Assembly: GCA_029204225.1 (NCBI GenBank)
Contig: CM055097.1
Location: 15,187,484 to 15,251,483, forward strand
DNA: 64,000 nt
Reading direction: 5' to 3'
Source: Diphasiastrum complanatum
Taxonomy: Eukaryota; Streptophyta; Lycopodiopsida; Lycopodiales; Lycopodiaceae
Below are positions 1-12,066 of the stretch, piece after piece. The first letter of the stretch is position 1; each line of letters begins with the position of its first letter. The notes beneath the pieces were generated by a model. It was not told the origin of the DNA and did no database searches. It was given only the letters and a program-made list of their open reading frames with translations. The position numbers and the translations under genes are program-made.

Positions 1-941
1 CTCACAAAGGTCTCACACTTGTAGTGTTTCACTCAAGTTTGATTTCTAATCCAACAAATGGACTTATAATCACAGTTCTATCACTCCCTCACAAAGTTGG
101 AATGAAGATAAGATGATGTGAAATCTACTTACAATCAAATCTTGCCAATTTTTTTACTCTATTGACTACTCTTGAGAAAATCAATGAACACAAAATAGAT
201 TGAACTTCTTGACCCTCCCTAAGTTCTTTTCCATATTTTTTCCACTAGAAACTTACTTGAAATGCACAAATATTCAAGTAGCAATATCTCCATGATCTTG
301 ATTCAAAAGAACTTTTTGGAAGGATCCTACAAAACAATGCTCAAGAAAATTGGTTTTGATTTGGACCTAGAAACTCACAAAGGTTTTACTTTGTCTTGAT
401 TACCTCAAATTTGACTTCTAGACCTCTCTTTGAACTTCTATTCACATTTCTTACACTCTTTGACAAAGAAGAAATGAAGATTAGATGAGATTCTATCAAA
501 GACTTATCAAATCCTACCAATTTTCACCAATTTTGGACAAGAACATGACTAAATCTCCCTCACACTTTTTGATGTACTTTCAAGAATTGTAAAACAAGTT
601 TAGAGGACCTGATTTCAGCCTAGATTAATTAGATCTCATGACCCTATGTCAAATCTAATCAATGGCACTCAACTTGGCAGCTTATCCTAAGATTTCCACC
701 AAAAATTACATCAAAAGCTCACAAATTGAATTTCTTTGGATCAAATGAATACCATGCATTAAATGCAGGTTCAGAGGTTCTCACACGTGTGGAAAGTACA
801 GATTTGGATCCCTACCAAGTTTGGGATCAAATTCCCTCACCAAAATCAAGATTCTAGCTTGCCCTCTCAATACTAGTTTTTAGCACCAAAACTTGCTAAA
901 AATGGATTTGCATTAGATCAATGGCTTATGCTCTTGTACTT
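1..941 (-). other. Leader region of a partial N-family LTR element
   Basis: This stretch lies on the inner side of a primer-binding site and continues past the left edge of the window. It has no open frame of note. Phrases such as the one ending in a tRNA-like box recur in the leader of the element at 55.2-58.8 kb, so it is read as the 5' untranslated leader of a related non-autonomous element on the minus strand. The family assignment rests on eye alignment only. Confidence 0.5.
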
Positions 942-954
942 GGCTCTGATACCA
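942..954 (-). other. Primer-binding site (initiator-Met tRNA type)
   Basis: Read on the minus strand this is TGGTATCAGAGCC, matching the 3' end of plant initiator methionine tRNA that primes many plant LTR elements. It abuts a TG...CA-type LTR end at 955, which fixes the orientation as minus and marks the LTR/internal boundary. Confidence 0.85.
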
Positions 955-1625
955 TGTGAAAGTACTATACTTTAGGACCATAAATGGATCTACAAAAGAT
1001 CCACAAGAGTGATTGGATGCTTGCTTAACAATCTACCAAAAAACTAGTCATCAAAAAGTTGATCTAGATTGGCAATTTGACAAACAACAAGCATTAACAA
1101 TCAAAAGCATTGATCAACATTGAAATCTGAGCCCACAGGGGTGTACTACAAGATTTAATATGGCCTTCAACCTGAGAAACAAGTAGAAATTGATTTGGTT
1201 GCGTTTGGATCACAAAAACTCAATGTACATAGTGGAGTAGCTTGAGATTGCCAATGAGCTCCAAAAATATTCTATCTTCTCCCTATGGGAGCTTAGAATA
1301 CATAGCAAATTCGACTTCCTTTTTGAAGTTAGGTGGATTTCCAGCATGTACTAAAATAAAACCCTAGTCTATTTCCTAGAGTCATGCTTGGTAGATAGTT
1401 AGTTGGTCAATTTTCACCTTAAATCTAGGATTTAGGTCCTATAAACTAGGAATCACTACCAAAATGACATGACCAACCCTATGGAATTGACCTAACCTAC
1501 ATTAAGACCATATTGCCATGTGGCATCTTGGCCTCACATGTGTGGAATCCACTTATGTACAAAATTTACATTATACTACATGGTTTTTGATCAAGCTAGA
1601 TTTGCCAATTTTTGGCAATTCCTCA
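955..1625 (-). repeat. 5' LTR of the N-like element
   Basis: The LTR starts at the TG directly after the primer-binding site. It shows the same kind of content as the LTRs at 55.2 and 58.0 kb, including a TGTGAAA-type inner end and blocks around ACATGTGTGGAA. The outer boundary is placed at a CA near 1625 because the sequence character changes there; it could be off by tens of bases. The partner LTR lies outside the window. Confidence 0.55.
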
Positions 1626-2160
1626 CACAAAGGTGAGCAAGAGTCTTTTCTAGGACAAATTTGTTTGGTTAATTGTGTTTTCTAACACAACGTAATAATA
1701 GTCATCAAGAAATATCTTATCAAGTCAAATCTCTTTATGTAAACTCAATAATAAGTTGCTATTTAGCAATTTTGGATTTACAAGTCCAAACTCGTCTTCC
1801 AAAAGATAAAAAGGCGAAAGTTGTATCGAACTTTGCTATAATCTATTGAAGTTCTAAATGTGTGTAATCAAATTATTATTGTGGTATTATATCGTGAAAA
1901 CTTATATCCTGTGAGAGAGCACCACCAAGACTACGATAATCAAGTGTTTACAATATTCAAAGTAGTAAAAAATATTTACTATTGCCAAAATTGACAATCA
2001 TATTTGTGAATGTGAAACTTATAGCCATAGCCACTAATGGGTTTTGACATTATGCTAATAAAACTCTTTTTATGCCACTAGTGTTCATCAAATTTTAAAT
2101 ATAGTTCCATAACAAAATACTTTGCTACTCTTAAAATGTAAGTTTATTTTTATGAAAAAA
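1626..2160. other. AT-rich stretch, no gene seen
   Basis: No open frame, RNA gene or repeat boundary could be supported here. It separates the N-like LTR from the foldback repeat. Confidence 0.6.
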
Positions 2161-2824
2161 TATCTATGAAGTTGTAAAATCTAGCATGCTAGCTTACACT
2201 TTTTTTTTATAAAGAAACTATAAAAACAAAAGTTCAAAACTTTTCTAGAAAATGAAATTTTTTTGGAGCCGATTAGGCTAGCATGCTTGCGTGCTAGCCG
2301 AATTGGCTCTAAAAAAATATTCATTTATTTTATTACTCTTAAATTTAAAAATCAAAAATTTTGATTTTTTTTTTTGGATTTCTTTTGTAAAGAAGCACGT
2401 CAACATGCTAGCCTTTACAACTCATAGACATTTTTTCATAATCAAATTGAACCTTTATTTAGAAAGTAGGAAAGTGTATTTTGTTGAAGTTATTTAAGTT
2501 CTTTGTGTTACCCTTTAACTATCGATTTATTTATCATGAAAAAAGGTTCATGAAGTTGTAAAAGTTAGCATGTTGGCGTGCTAGACTATAGAAAAAAAAA
2601 TTATAAGAAAAAACTTAATTTTTTTAGCTGATTTGGCTTGCACACTAGCATGCTATCCAAATCGGCTCCCAAAAAAAAAAAAAAATTGAAAATGAATTTT
2701 TTTTTTTCTGTAGACTAGCACGACAACGTGCTAGCTTTTTATAGCTCCATGAAAATGTTTTCACAATACTAATAAATCTATATTTAAAGGACAACAAAGT
2801 GTATTTTGATGGACCTACTTAAAT
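2161..2824. repeat. Tandemly duplicated foldback repeat with AGCATGCTAGC palindromes
   Basis: Two diverged units (about 2161-2500 and 2548-2824) share the same order: GAAGTTGTAAAA, an AGCATG-type palindrome, a T/A-rich arm, a central palindrome, and a closing CACG..CATGCTAGC block followed by AAAGTGTATTTTG. The central palindrome of unit 1 (2266-2309) is a 44-base imperfect inverted repeat running from GAGCC to GGCTC. Unit 2 has its equivalent at 2626-2667. Each unit could fold into a long hairpin. No transposase frame is present, so this is a non-autonomous foldback or MITE-like element of unknown family. Confidence 0.6.
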
Positions 2825-3551
2825 TTGATGGCTAGTAAGAGTGTTAGCTATGTACCAAACAACAATCTTTATTTATAAAAAATCATGTAATGGCATAAAA
2901 ATGGTACCTTTTTGTTGAATCATGGGCAAGAGAGAAACTTGCAAAGCCTACAAAAAATTTATTCGCAAAATGCCAAGGCACACTAATAACCACATTGTGA
3001 AAAGGGTAGTCAATAATTTCTAGTAGGAAAGGCAACGAGCCACTTTTAAGTCTTTTTAAAACAAACCATAATTCATCAACTAGTCCAAAAGGTGATTTGA
3101 TGTCTTTTAAACTAAACCATCAATGTCCTCATTTTCATGTAGAACTAGGTGGGGCGAGAGCCACCAACTACATTTGTATCATCATTGGATACTTCTTGCA
3201 AAGTTAACTCACATATGAAGAACGATGTGGCATGGTACTACAAAGGCCTTGCCATGTCATATCATTATATTCTAACTTTTTGTGAAGATTAAAAGAATGT
3301 AGAAAAATAGCTTAGTAAACTTTTGATGGTTGTTCCTAACTTTTACAGGCAAATGATTTTTTTTTTTTTGTTAATCCAACAATTTCAACATTGTGACAAG
3401 CCCTAAGAAAATTGTCTCTCTATCATAACTAAGTTGCTTAGATCTTACTATTTGTCCCAACCAACAACCTAGGCTATAATCCACACTTGTGTGTTCATGA
3501 CTACATAATGAGCCTTTAGCTTCAACATGATTGTTACTTGTCTTGCCCTTG
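2825..3551. other. No gene seen
   Basis: AT-rich sequence with no supportable coding region, RNA gene or repeat boundary. Confidence 0.6.
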
Positions 3552-3620
3552 CACTACAACAAGACGTGCGATTTTCAACGCTTTTTTTGAGTGTTTTTTC
3601 TAAAGATAGAATTGCAAAAG
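3552..3620 (+). mobile_element. CACTA-like transposon terminus (remnant)
   Basis: The block opens CACTACAACAAGACGTGCG and runs on through TTTTCAACGCTTTTTT. This is the style of plant CACTA (En/Spm) terminal inverted repeats: CACTACAA followed by short GC-T-rich subterminal motifs. No matching inverted end or transposase was found nearby, so it is either a broken terminus or a chance match. Confidence 0.35.
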
Positions 3621-4493
<873 letters not shown>

Positions 4494-4599
4494 CCTAGGT
4501 CGAGAGAGCCTTTGGCGGCCCGAGCACCTTCCCAAAGCTATTCACACCCAACCTAGGGGGAGAGAGATTAGACTTTGGCCTTTAACTCTTTAATATGCT

Positions 4600-4744
4600 C
4601 CTAAGGCCCAAGTCGCTAGGAAACAACTTAATTTTTTTAACTAGTGTGCTCATTGGGATGGGCTTATACACGTAGGAAGACAGTGTCTCGCACTCATTGA
4701 TCTACTTTACTGTGGCAGGGCCCACTAGGTAAGGCTTGGCCAAC
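4600..4744 (-). repeat. Gypsy LTR fragment, G2-like
   Basis: A stretch around GTGCTCATTGGGATGGGCTT resembles the end of the G2 LTR near 30,090, in the same orientation, and is followed by a CCAACA end as at 30,183. It is therefore probably a fragment of a minus-strand G-type LTR rather than the 5' LTR of the plus-strand G1 copy to its right. Confidence 0.4.
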
Positions 4745-4800
4745 AATATTTTGAGTGGTGGGACCCACTTATTTATTTATGTACAAGAAATACCCACAAC

Positions 4801-5085
4801 ATGTGTACCAAAATAGCCAAAATCCGTTTCATGCTAGATTTTGTAGTCTTGGACGTGTTTGATTCTCCCTTGTCTTATAGTGTCCTACTAGATAGGCTGG
4901 GGACAGAACCGTATTGTGTTGCAGAATCAGCAGTCAAGATCGTTCCTAATACCTGGATCACAAAACCTACTAACCAAAGAGCCATGGTTTCAAGCTCTGT
5001 CACTACTATCCATTCCGACGAGGAGTCAGATGATGGACGTCGTTCGAGGAGAATTGTCATACGTGATGATTCAAAACAGATGTAG
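4801..5085 (+). pseudogene. Retropepsin (protease) remnant of G1
   Basis: The peptide carries FVVLDVFDSPLSYSVLLDRL, which matches the C-terminal region of plant gypsy aspartic proteases (canonically a VLD..SYN.LLGR core). The catalytic DSG half lies upstream and is absent, so only the tail survives. Read from the first methionine after the break; that start is not biological. It is followed after a stop by further broken frames. Confidence 0.55.
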
Positions 5086-6034
5086 TAAACTTGACTGAAG
5101 CCCCAGCTACGGTGGACTGTCTTCAATTTGATGTCTCATCAGTTGAGCAATCGCCAAAGCGAAGGTTAACCGTGGACCCATTTTTCAATGAAGACGATAT
5201 TCTGATCAAGCGATTAGCTGAACCAATGAAGAAATCTAGCAAAGGTCATCAAGACTCTATATCACTATTCATGATGAGCCTAGAGGCTATACCCCAAGAG
5301 CCACTACAAGGAGTTTGTAGTGAGAAATAAGTTTTTCAGAAATTCACCTTGGAAGAAAGTCGAGAATATGAGGACGACAATTTCCTTCGTTACATAGATC
5401 TTGATCATTTAAATCCCACGCCAAAATCATGAGGTACTAGATCCACGAAAGTCACTAGTGATTGAATATCTCATCGAAGCAGCAGAACCCCATAGGGCAA
5501 TGCTGTAGTAGGCCGAATGGATACGGTAGCCGACAGATCCATGACTAGCATTCCAATAACCATTAACGATCTCTTGCGAGAATGCATAGATTGGGACCTA
5601 GCTGAGGATGAAGCCTCGTTATGGGACAGTAACATAAACATGGTGAAAGATCTGACAACTGATCTACGATTAGAGTTACCAACGCATGCCAAAGAAAACG
5701 ACTAATTACTTCGGATCTCCCATCTGGAGGCTCTTCGAAAGAAAAAGCTCCCATCACCTTTGTTGATCTGGGTATGAAACCATCAAAGAGTGTCAAGAAG
5801 CTTGATCGAGCTCTGAAAAGGATGGAAATGAACAATCAGCCAACCACCAGCCCGCTACGAGAATGCAAACCCCTGTATAAGGCCAAAACCACTGAGTGGA
5901 AAGCTAAGAGCAATAAAAGAGGGATCAAGACTGAGTTGATGACCGACCAGGAATTACAATAAAATCCGCCAGGACGTTGTAGAAGAACCTAAGCTTGCAC
6001 ATGATGTGCCCCACAGTACTTCAATGAATACGAG
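5086..6034 (+). pseudogene. G1 protease-RT linker, broken
   Basis: Short frames at 5091-5330, 5517-5705 and 5774-5962 encode acidic and charged peptides with no domain signature. Their position, spacing and strand fit the variable linker of an Athila/Tat polyprotein between protease and reverse transcriptase. They are separated by stops and frameshifts, so nothing here is functional. Confidence 0.45.
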
Positions 6035-6860
6035 ATGGATGAAGTGGTAGTGGTCATGCCTAGAACTAAGAGAGAACCCATAGAAGAAACCTCCCAAGGA
6101 GCCAATGTTTACGAAGGTCCAGCTTGCACGAAAGAGATAGATCTAGTTGAGAAAGGAGAGGAAAGTCTTATGATATCAGTAGGACAAGATATAGAAGGAG
6201 AGGAACTCAAAGATCTCAAGGCACTTCTTCGCAAATACCGCAACTGTCTTGCTTGGAATTATGCTGAGCTGAAGGGCATATTGCCAGATGTTGTGGTTCA
6301 CACGATTCCATTGGTTGATGGTGCAAAACCCGTAGTCAGTAGGCCCTATAGGTCTCATCCGCACTACACCCAACTGATCCAAGAAGAATTGAAAAAGCTT
6401 TTTGATGTCGGATTCATCTACAAGATGGAACACACTGACTGGGTATCGCCAATCGTAGTAGTACTTAAGAAGAATGAGAAACTTAAAATCTATGTGAACT
6501 ACAAGAAGCTGAACACTATAACCAAAAAGGACCATTTTCCTTTACCATTAACAAAAAATGTGCTAGAAAGAATAGCTGGAGTAGAAGCAGTTATAATCAG
6601 GTGCAGATAGCCCAGAACATCAGCAAAAAACTGCATTCTCCACCGAGTGGGAAACATATGCATACAAAGTGATGTCATCTGGATTGTACAACACTCCCAG
6701 CACTTTCCAACGAGTGATGAGTTATGTCTTCAAGGACTTTCTTCGGAAGTTTCTTGAAAATTTCATGGACAACTTGTGTGTCCACTCATCTAGAGCCCAC
6801 ATCTAGAGCCCCGCACCTAGCTTGCTTAGAGAAACTGTTCATCCAATGTCAATTATTCGG
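6035..6860 (+). pseudogene. G1 reverse transcriptase (broken, catalytic Asp lost)
   Basis: The frame from 6035 encodes the RT fingers: a PLVDGAKPV..RPYR entry, WVSPIVVVLKKNEKLKIYVN, and KDHFPLPL. The palm continues in other frames near 6640-6800 (TEWETYAYKVMS, then FLRKFLENFMDNLC). The active-site box, normally Y/F-x-D-D, reads FMDN, so the second catalytic aspartate is replaced by asparagine. At least two frame changes occur between 6600 and 6800. The role in a live element would be cDNA synthesis. Confidence 0.85.
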
Positions 6861-6879
6861 CATATTCCTAAACCCAGCC

Positions 6880-7753
6880 AAATGCCAATTTTTGGTCATG
6901 CACGGCATAGTGCTAGGCCACGTAGTTTTGAGGCATGGTATTGCTACCGATGTCAACAAGATCCGCATAATATTTGCTTTCCTGTAGCCAGGAACTGTAC
7001 GTGAAGTATACATCTTTATGGGGCACTACAATTATTATCGGAAGTTTGTCCTAAATTTTGCTAAGCTGGCTCGTTTGATCTACCAGATGACCATCCAACT
7101 AGAATGGATAGCTGAAGCCACTGAGGCATTCCACAAACTCAAGAAGGCCTTAGTTATTGCACCAATCCTTCGACCCCCTATTGGACCATAGAATTCCAAG
7201 TCCATATAGATGCTTCTAAATATGCCATAGGGAGTGTTCTGACACAGTTGAGCACTTATCCAATTTGGAAAAGCTGCTGAAGAAATGTTGCGAATATCAG
7301 ATCTCCTTGAACCCAAAAAAGTGTTAGTTCTGGGTGACGCATGGCCTCATACTAGGCCATATTGTATCAAGACACGGAATCGCCACTGATCTATCAAAGA
7401 TCAAGATCATTGTTGATCTACCACCTCCAGGGACGATTTGCGGAGTCTACGTGTTTATGGGTCACGCTAACTACTATCGGATCTTCATCCTAGACTTTGT
7501 AGAGTTAGCACAACCAATCTACAAGCTCACAACGGAACCACATTGGATGGAGGAGGCCCTACAGGCTTTCCAAAAACTTAAAGATGCATGGGTCTCAACG
7601 TCAATATTACGTCCACCCAATTGGTCCATAGAGTTTCATGCGCATACAGAGGCATCAAAGTATGCAGTGGGAGCAGTCTTAACCCAGCCAGGAGACACAA
7701 AAAAGATTTTCCAATCCGATTTGCTAGTCGACAGCTCACTGATTCGGAAATAA
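6880..7753 (+). pseudogene. Duplicated RT-connection/RNase H segment of G1
   Basis: The protein order repeats itself. A first copy (about 6880-7245) reads VLGHVV..RHGIATD..., GHYNYYRKFV, LARLIYQ, then ILRPP and the start of RNase H. At about 7250 the sequence steps back to an upstream RT point (LSNLEKLLKKCCEYQ) and runs through the same region again (LGHIVSRHGIATD, GHANYYRIF, ILRPPNWSIEFHAHTE). The two copies are diverged, so this is either an old duplication or a join between two related elements. RNase H begins at the second IEFHAHTE. Confidence 0.75.
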
Positions 7754-8089
7754 ACTATTCAACTACCAAATGAGAAGCATTGACGATGATCTATGCGGTT
7801 AAGAATTTCGATATTATTTGATTTCCACCCATTTTGCTTTCTATACGGACCATCAATCCTTGCCTTATCTTGTTAATAAAACTTGCAACACAGGGAGTTG
7901 GTTACTTCTGTTATTGGAGTTTGATTTTCCAATCGTCGTGCACAAGGAAAAGCAGCACTATATGGCAGATCATGTGTCGCGAACCAAGGGGAAGGAGACA
8001 ACAACCCTGCATGATGATGAGCTACCGACGCTGCATCTTTTTACATTGACATTGTACCTGAATGGGCCAGGGACATTGTTGAGTATCTT
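7754..8089 (+). pseudogene. G1 RNase H C-terminal part (broken)
   Basis: Across several frames one sees FAFYTDHQSLPYLVNKT, then LLLEFDFPIVVHKEKQHY and MADHVSR, the standard C-terminal half of gypsy RNase H. Frameshifts separate it from the first half. It would degrade the RNA strand during reverse transcription. Confidence 0.75.
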
Positions 8090-9300
8090 ATGTGGGGCCA
8101 ACTAGACAAATCCTTATCCAAGGCAGAACAACAAAAGTTGATTCTAAAAGCTAGACCTTATCAACTGATTGTCGGCCAATTAATCGAAGGGGATCAAATG
8201 GAATCCTTCGAAGATGTATTCTTCCACACAAAGCCACTTAGATTATTTCAATTTCTCATGAAGGCATGGGTGGTGGTCATTTGGCATCTGACATTACAGT
8301 TCGCAAGATCTTGCAATCAGGATGCTGGTGGCCAACGATTCATAAGGACACGGATGAGTACTTGAAGAAATGTGATATGAGCCAGAGAGCTAGAAGACCG
8401 ACAAGATTGAATTATAATCTTCTACATCCAGTCCTAGCTCAAACACCATTTGAAAAGTGGGGATTGGACTATATTGGTCCAATTCACCCAGTTGCAAGAA
8501 ATTCACAAGCCCGATATATTATCGTGGCTACGGATTATGTCACCAAGTGGGTAAAAGCCAAGGCCGTGAGAACAGCTGAGGCTCGAGCTACCGTCAAATT
8601 CATGTATGAAAACATCATTGTGCACTTTGGATGCCCGATGGGAAAAGTCAGCGATTGTAGAAGCCATTTCGTCAATGAGACCATTAAAGTCCTATTGGAG
8701 AAATTTTTCGTGATCCATCGATTCAGCACACCTTATTATCCTCATGGTAATGGGCAGGCAGAGTTATCCAATAAGATCCTGTGTAGCGTTATCACGAAGA
8801 CAGTTGAAGCTAGCAGATCTGATTGGGAGCACAAGTTACATGCTGAGCTGTGGGCATTCAAAACAACATACAAGAGAAGCACTGATCAAACACCTTTTCA
8901 ATTGGTTTATGATCAGGATGTAGTAATGCCAGTGGAGTTTTTGGTGTCGTCATTAAGAGTTGTCATGACACAGCGCCTAGACGAATCCAAATCTCTACAA
9001 CTACGCCATGAAGCCCTACATAAACTTTGCGAGACATGCATCTTGGCAGTACATGCATAAGCAGCCGAGAATATCACGATGCAAAGCATGGCATGATCGC
9101 TGGTTACACAAGAAGGATCTTTGATCTGGAGATCTAGCCCTCATGTACAAAACTAAGGTGATCAAGGAAAAGTTGAAGTTCACAGATGAAGCCCCGTGCC
9201 GCGTAAAGAAAATCCTAAGCCATGGAGTTGTGAACCTTGAACAACTTGATGGGACGCCCATAAACGGTAGTCGACTCCACAAGTACTGGCCACCACAGTA
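8090..9300 (+). pseudogene. G1 integrase (broken)
   Basis: The zinc-binding N-terminal domain is at about 8230-8400 (GGGHLASDITVRK, CWWPTIHKD, CDMSQRA); the last HHCC cysteine is serine (CDMS instead of CDVC). The catalytic core follows: D in GLDYIGPI, D in KVSDCRSHFVN and E in NGQAELSNK, so the DDE residues remain. The C-terminal region reaches about 9300 (LMYKTKVIK, DGTPINGSRLHKYW) after a frameshift near 9060. It ends without a chromodomain, as in the Athila/Tat group. Confidence 0.85.
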
Positions 9301-10264
9301 AGATAGATCTAGCTAGGTGATGACCATCTACGCATACAGGAATCAGATCAAGCCCTTTCGGAAGTCATCACAACCAGATCTAATCAAAATAAGTCAAATC
9401 TAAGTAGATCTAGTCAGATCAAGCCAAATCCCTCAAATTCAGCAAGATCGGACAAATTTGGGCAGATCAAACAAGATCCAACAGGATCCGAGTAGGATCT
9501 AGATCCAAATGGGATCAAAAGAGTAGCAAAGCATCATCAGATACTACTTAGCCTCAAAAAATGCAGATCTGAAGCACAGATCTCAAGAAAAAGTATAAAA
9601 AATAGGGTGAAAATCACTTAAACTGATGGATAAGCAACCAAATCTCCATGAGAACTCTCATAGAGTTCTCCATAGTCAGATCTGACTTGGATGCAAGTGT
9701 ATACCAGCTTGCAAGAGTCCTAGATAAGAGAATATCAAGAAATCCCCAAACATAATTAAAACATAACACTTTTTTCATGATTTTTTGAGATCCTTTGGGA
9801 ACTAACTCTCGCAACCTTGTCAGTCACTAAATCTAACTCAAATCCATCCATAAAAATCTCTGCAAGAGTTAATGATGGAAAAATCATCTAATTTGAGTAC
9901 ATGCGAGGGTTTAGAGAGGCAGCATTTGTGGAACCTTTGTAGGAGCATCAAGATTTTAGAACTAACCTTCGTGGACATCATTTTTGGACTCAAGGTAGTG
10001 AAATTACCATGTTTGCATAGTCAGATCTTGAAAATCAGATATATAGAAAAGTGGTGTGAGAGTTCACTTTTTGAAAGAGTTCAACTCTCACAAGACCTAC
10101 TGAACCCTCGCAGATGAACCCTCACATGGCAATCAAATCACCTACTGAACCTTCACAGACTTTTCTGGGGTCTTATAATTTTGTGAAGAAGGTCCCTGTC
10201 AATTTTGGTAAAGAACTGAGCGGTGGAAAGTGCACTTCTCCTAATACGCACTCTAAGTGTCCTC
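9301..10264 (+). other. G1 spacer between integrase and aORF, AGATC-rich
   Basis: This is non-coding. From about 9330 to 9580 the words AGATCT, AGATCAA and GGATC recur every 10-20 bases as an irregular simple repeat. Further on there are no domains. The equivalent spacer in G2/G3 is about 0.8 kb and instead carries GGCGAAGG motifs, so the spacer turns over quickly while the flanking proteins are conserved. Confidence 0.55.
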
Positions 10265-10273
10265 TATATAAGG
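10265..10273 (+). promoter_or_regulatory. Candidate TATA box upstream of the aORF
   Basis: TATATAAGG lies about 300 bases before the aORF start. It is followed by a block (TAGCGAAGCTCT and beyond) that is shared with the same position in G2, where a TTATAAG box is found. The conserved placement suggests an internal promoter for the extra gene, but no transcript evidence exists here. Confidence 0.4.
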
Positions 10274-10576
10274 GGGAAATTTGATTCATTTGGCACTTCA
10301 TATAGCGAAGCTCTGCTGAGATTTTTCGTGAATTTCCAAAATCTTTTGATTGCAACCGAACTTTGTATACATCTCCATCTACTATCATAACCACCTGCTA
10401 TACACTCATTGCCCTCGTTTTCAGTCTCGTTCACATGATATCCACTTTTTCAATTTTTGAAAGCCTTTTCCAATGTTCTTACATCTTTTACCCCTTCTTG
10501 AAAGCCTTTTCCTGTTTCTTTCCATCTCCATCTTCAACCACACCCCTGTCACGTCTGAATCTGATCCACTAACCTT

Positions 10577-11575
10577 ATGGCTTCTCCTTCCAGCCCTCAC
10601 AATGCACCATCCAGCCCCTCTGATGAAACTGACCCCAAGGACGTCATCAGGAATGACGTACCTACTGACATGCAAATCTGGCCACTCCCCTCGGACTCTT
10701 TGGTCATGCCATGGGTCCAGGCAGTAAAAGCCATGGGCATTATCCACAACTTTTTTTTGTCGCCCTTAACATGCAGCTCGTCCTCATGGCCTACGCCACG
10801 TGGGATAAGAAGAAAAGCCACTTTTACATACAGTACAATGACAGACTGACCATGTGCGTGTCAATGCTGACTCACTAGCGACAATAGGCATTGTCATTGG
10901 CAAACGCCAAAAATTCTCTCATCGAGGTGCCCCTGCTCTCATCCAATCGTATATAACTCCACTTGGCCCTGAAACACAGACAAAACCTAACAATGGTTAC
11001 TTGATAGAGGCTATCAATAACCTTGTCATTCAATCTGCTGCCTATCTGCTCAATAACTTCCTAGTCGTTTCCAGCTTGCGCAATGACCGCATCCAATCTA
11101 ACCTTTTGAGCCAAATCATGGAATCCTATAAGGAATTTCTTGGCCCCTCTGTAGTACCCTACGACTGGTCCACCTTTGTCCTCACGGAACTAAGGTAGGC
11201 CATTAAACCAAACTCGCGCGATCGAATAGCCGCTGGGCCCATGCTATCTAACCTTGCTTGTATCCTTCTCGAATAGAAGCTTTGGGATTTCCACCGCTCT
11301 AGTATCCTTTCCACTATCATTCCCCACGCTAACCTCTATCCTCCTTCCACTATACTACCTCCACTCACTCAGCTGCAACTAGTACATCGGCCAACAAACG
11401 CATGTGTGGCGCCACCTCCACCTCCGCTAGCCCTCCCCCCACACACGCACTAACCCCCAACCACATCCTGATACCGCTTCTTCTACTTCCACTAACATTT
11501 TCACCGCACAACCAGCCACTGTTGCTGCCAGTTTTGTTCCTATCGTTCCCATCTCTCCACCCCCCTGTTACGGCC
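10577..11575 (+). pseudogene. G1 additional reading frame (aORF), broken N-terminal part
   Basis: It starts at MASPSSPHNAPSS, a methionine that aligns with the start of the G2/G3 aORF. The diagnostic segment is at 10,980-11,198: YLIEAINNLVIQSAAYLL, NNFLVVSSLRNDRI and VPYDWSTFVLTELR. It matches G2/G3 (YLLEAI, AAQLLNNFLMVGN, LRKDRI, EPYNWFKT). A Pro/Ser-rich linker follows in broken frames up to the F-family LTR at 11,576. The protein has no recognised enzyme motif. Plant Tat-lineage elements are known to carry extra frames between pol and the 3' LTR, which fits the position. Confidence 0.65.
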
Positions 11576-12066
11576 ATATTCAGCTAAGGACATGGAATAG
11601 TCCTAATATGGTAGACCGGCCCTCTAGTGTTCGAGATTATCGGTCACGCCTAGATTTAATTCCACATCGAGGCCAGTTGGTGACTAATGACCTTGAGAGG
11701 ACCCAAACACTCTATTTGAGACATATGGAGTAGTGCCTGTACGTGTGACAAATATGGGCAGGAGGAATGCATGGAGTTGTGACCTATTTATAGTTGACAT
11801 GCATGTGGATTGCATGGGTTCATGCACATGATCCTACTCTCTATATATTGAGGTAGTGATTATTCTGCCGACGACTTGGTCTAGATTACCAGTTGAGCTC
11901 TTCTCCTCTTGCTATCACATGGCATGGCTTGGGGGCTAGATCCAGGAGGATTCTCTAGGAGGGATCTAGGTTTGGGTGGGAGGTTTTGCTCCATAGTCTC
12001 TCTTGTGTTTTCCTATCCTCATCTTAGGGGTTTTTCCCTAGTGATCTTTACATTGGTACTAGAGCC
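11576..12066 (+). repeat. F1 5' LTR plus primer-binding site
   Basis: The LTR runs from TGTTACGGCC (11,576) to a CA at 12,052 (477 bp), close in length to the 476-bp 5' LTR of F2. The primer-binding site TTGGTACTAGAGCC follows directly; it departs from the initiator-Met consensus (TGGTATCAGAGC) at the TATCA core, which reads TACTA. A TATTTATAG TATA-like word lies in the middle of the LTR near 11,790. Confidence 0.85.

Larger units (their letters stand above)
4801..11575 (+). mobile_element. Decayed Ty3/gypsy retrotransposon G1 (Athila/Tat/Ogre-like)
   Basis: Domain order is protease, reverse transcriptase, RNase H, integrase, a long non-coding spacer and an additional reading frame. The integrase lacks a chromodomain, and motifs such as GLDYIGPI and ATDYVTKWV are typical of the chromodomain-less plant gypsy group (Athila, Tat, Ogre). 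gag and the 5' LTR are missing. Frameshifts and stops run throughout, so the copy is old. Its 3' part is broken by an F-family LTR at 11,576. Confidence 0.85.
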
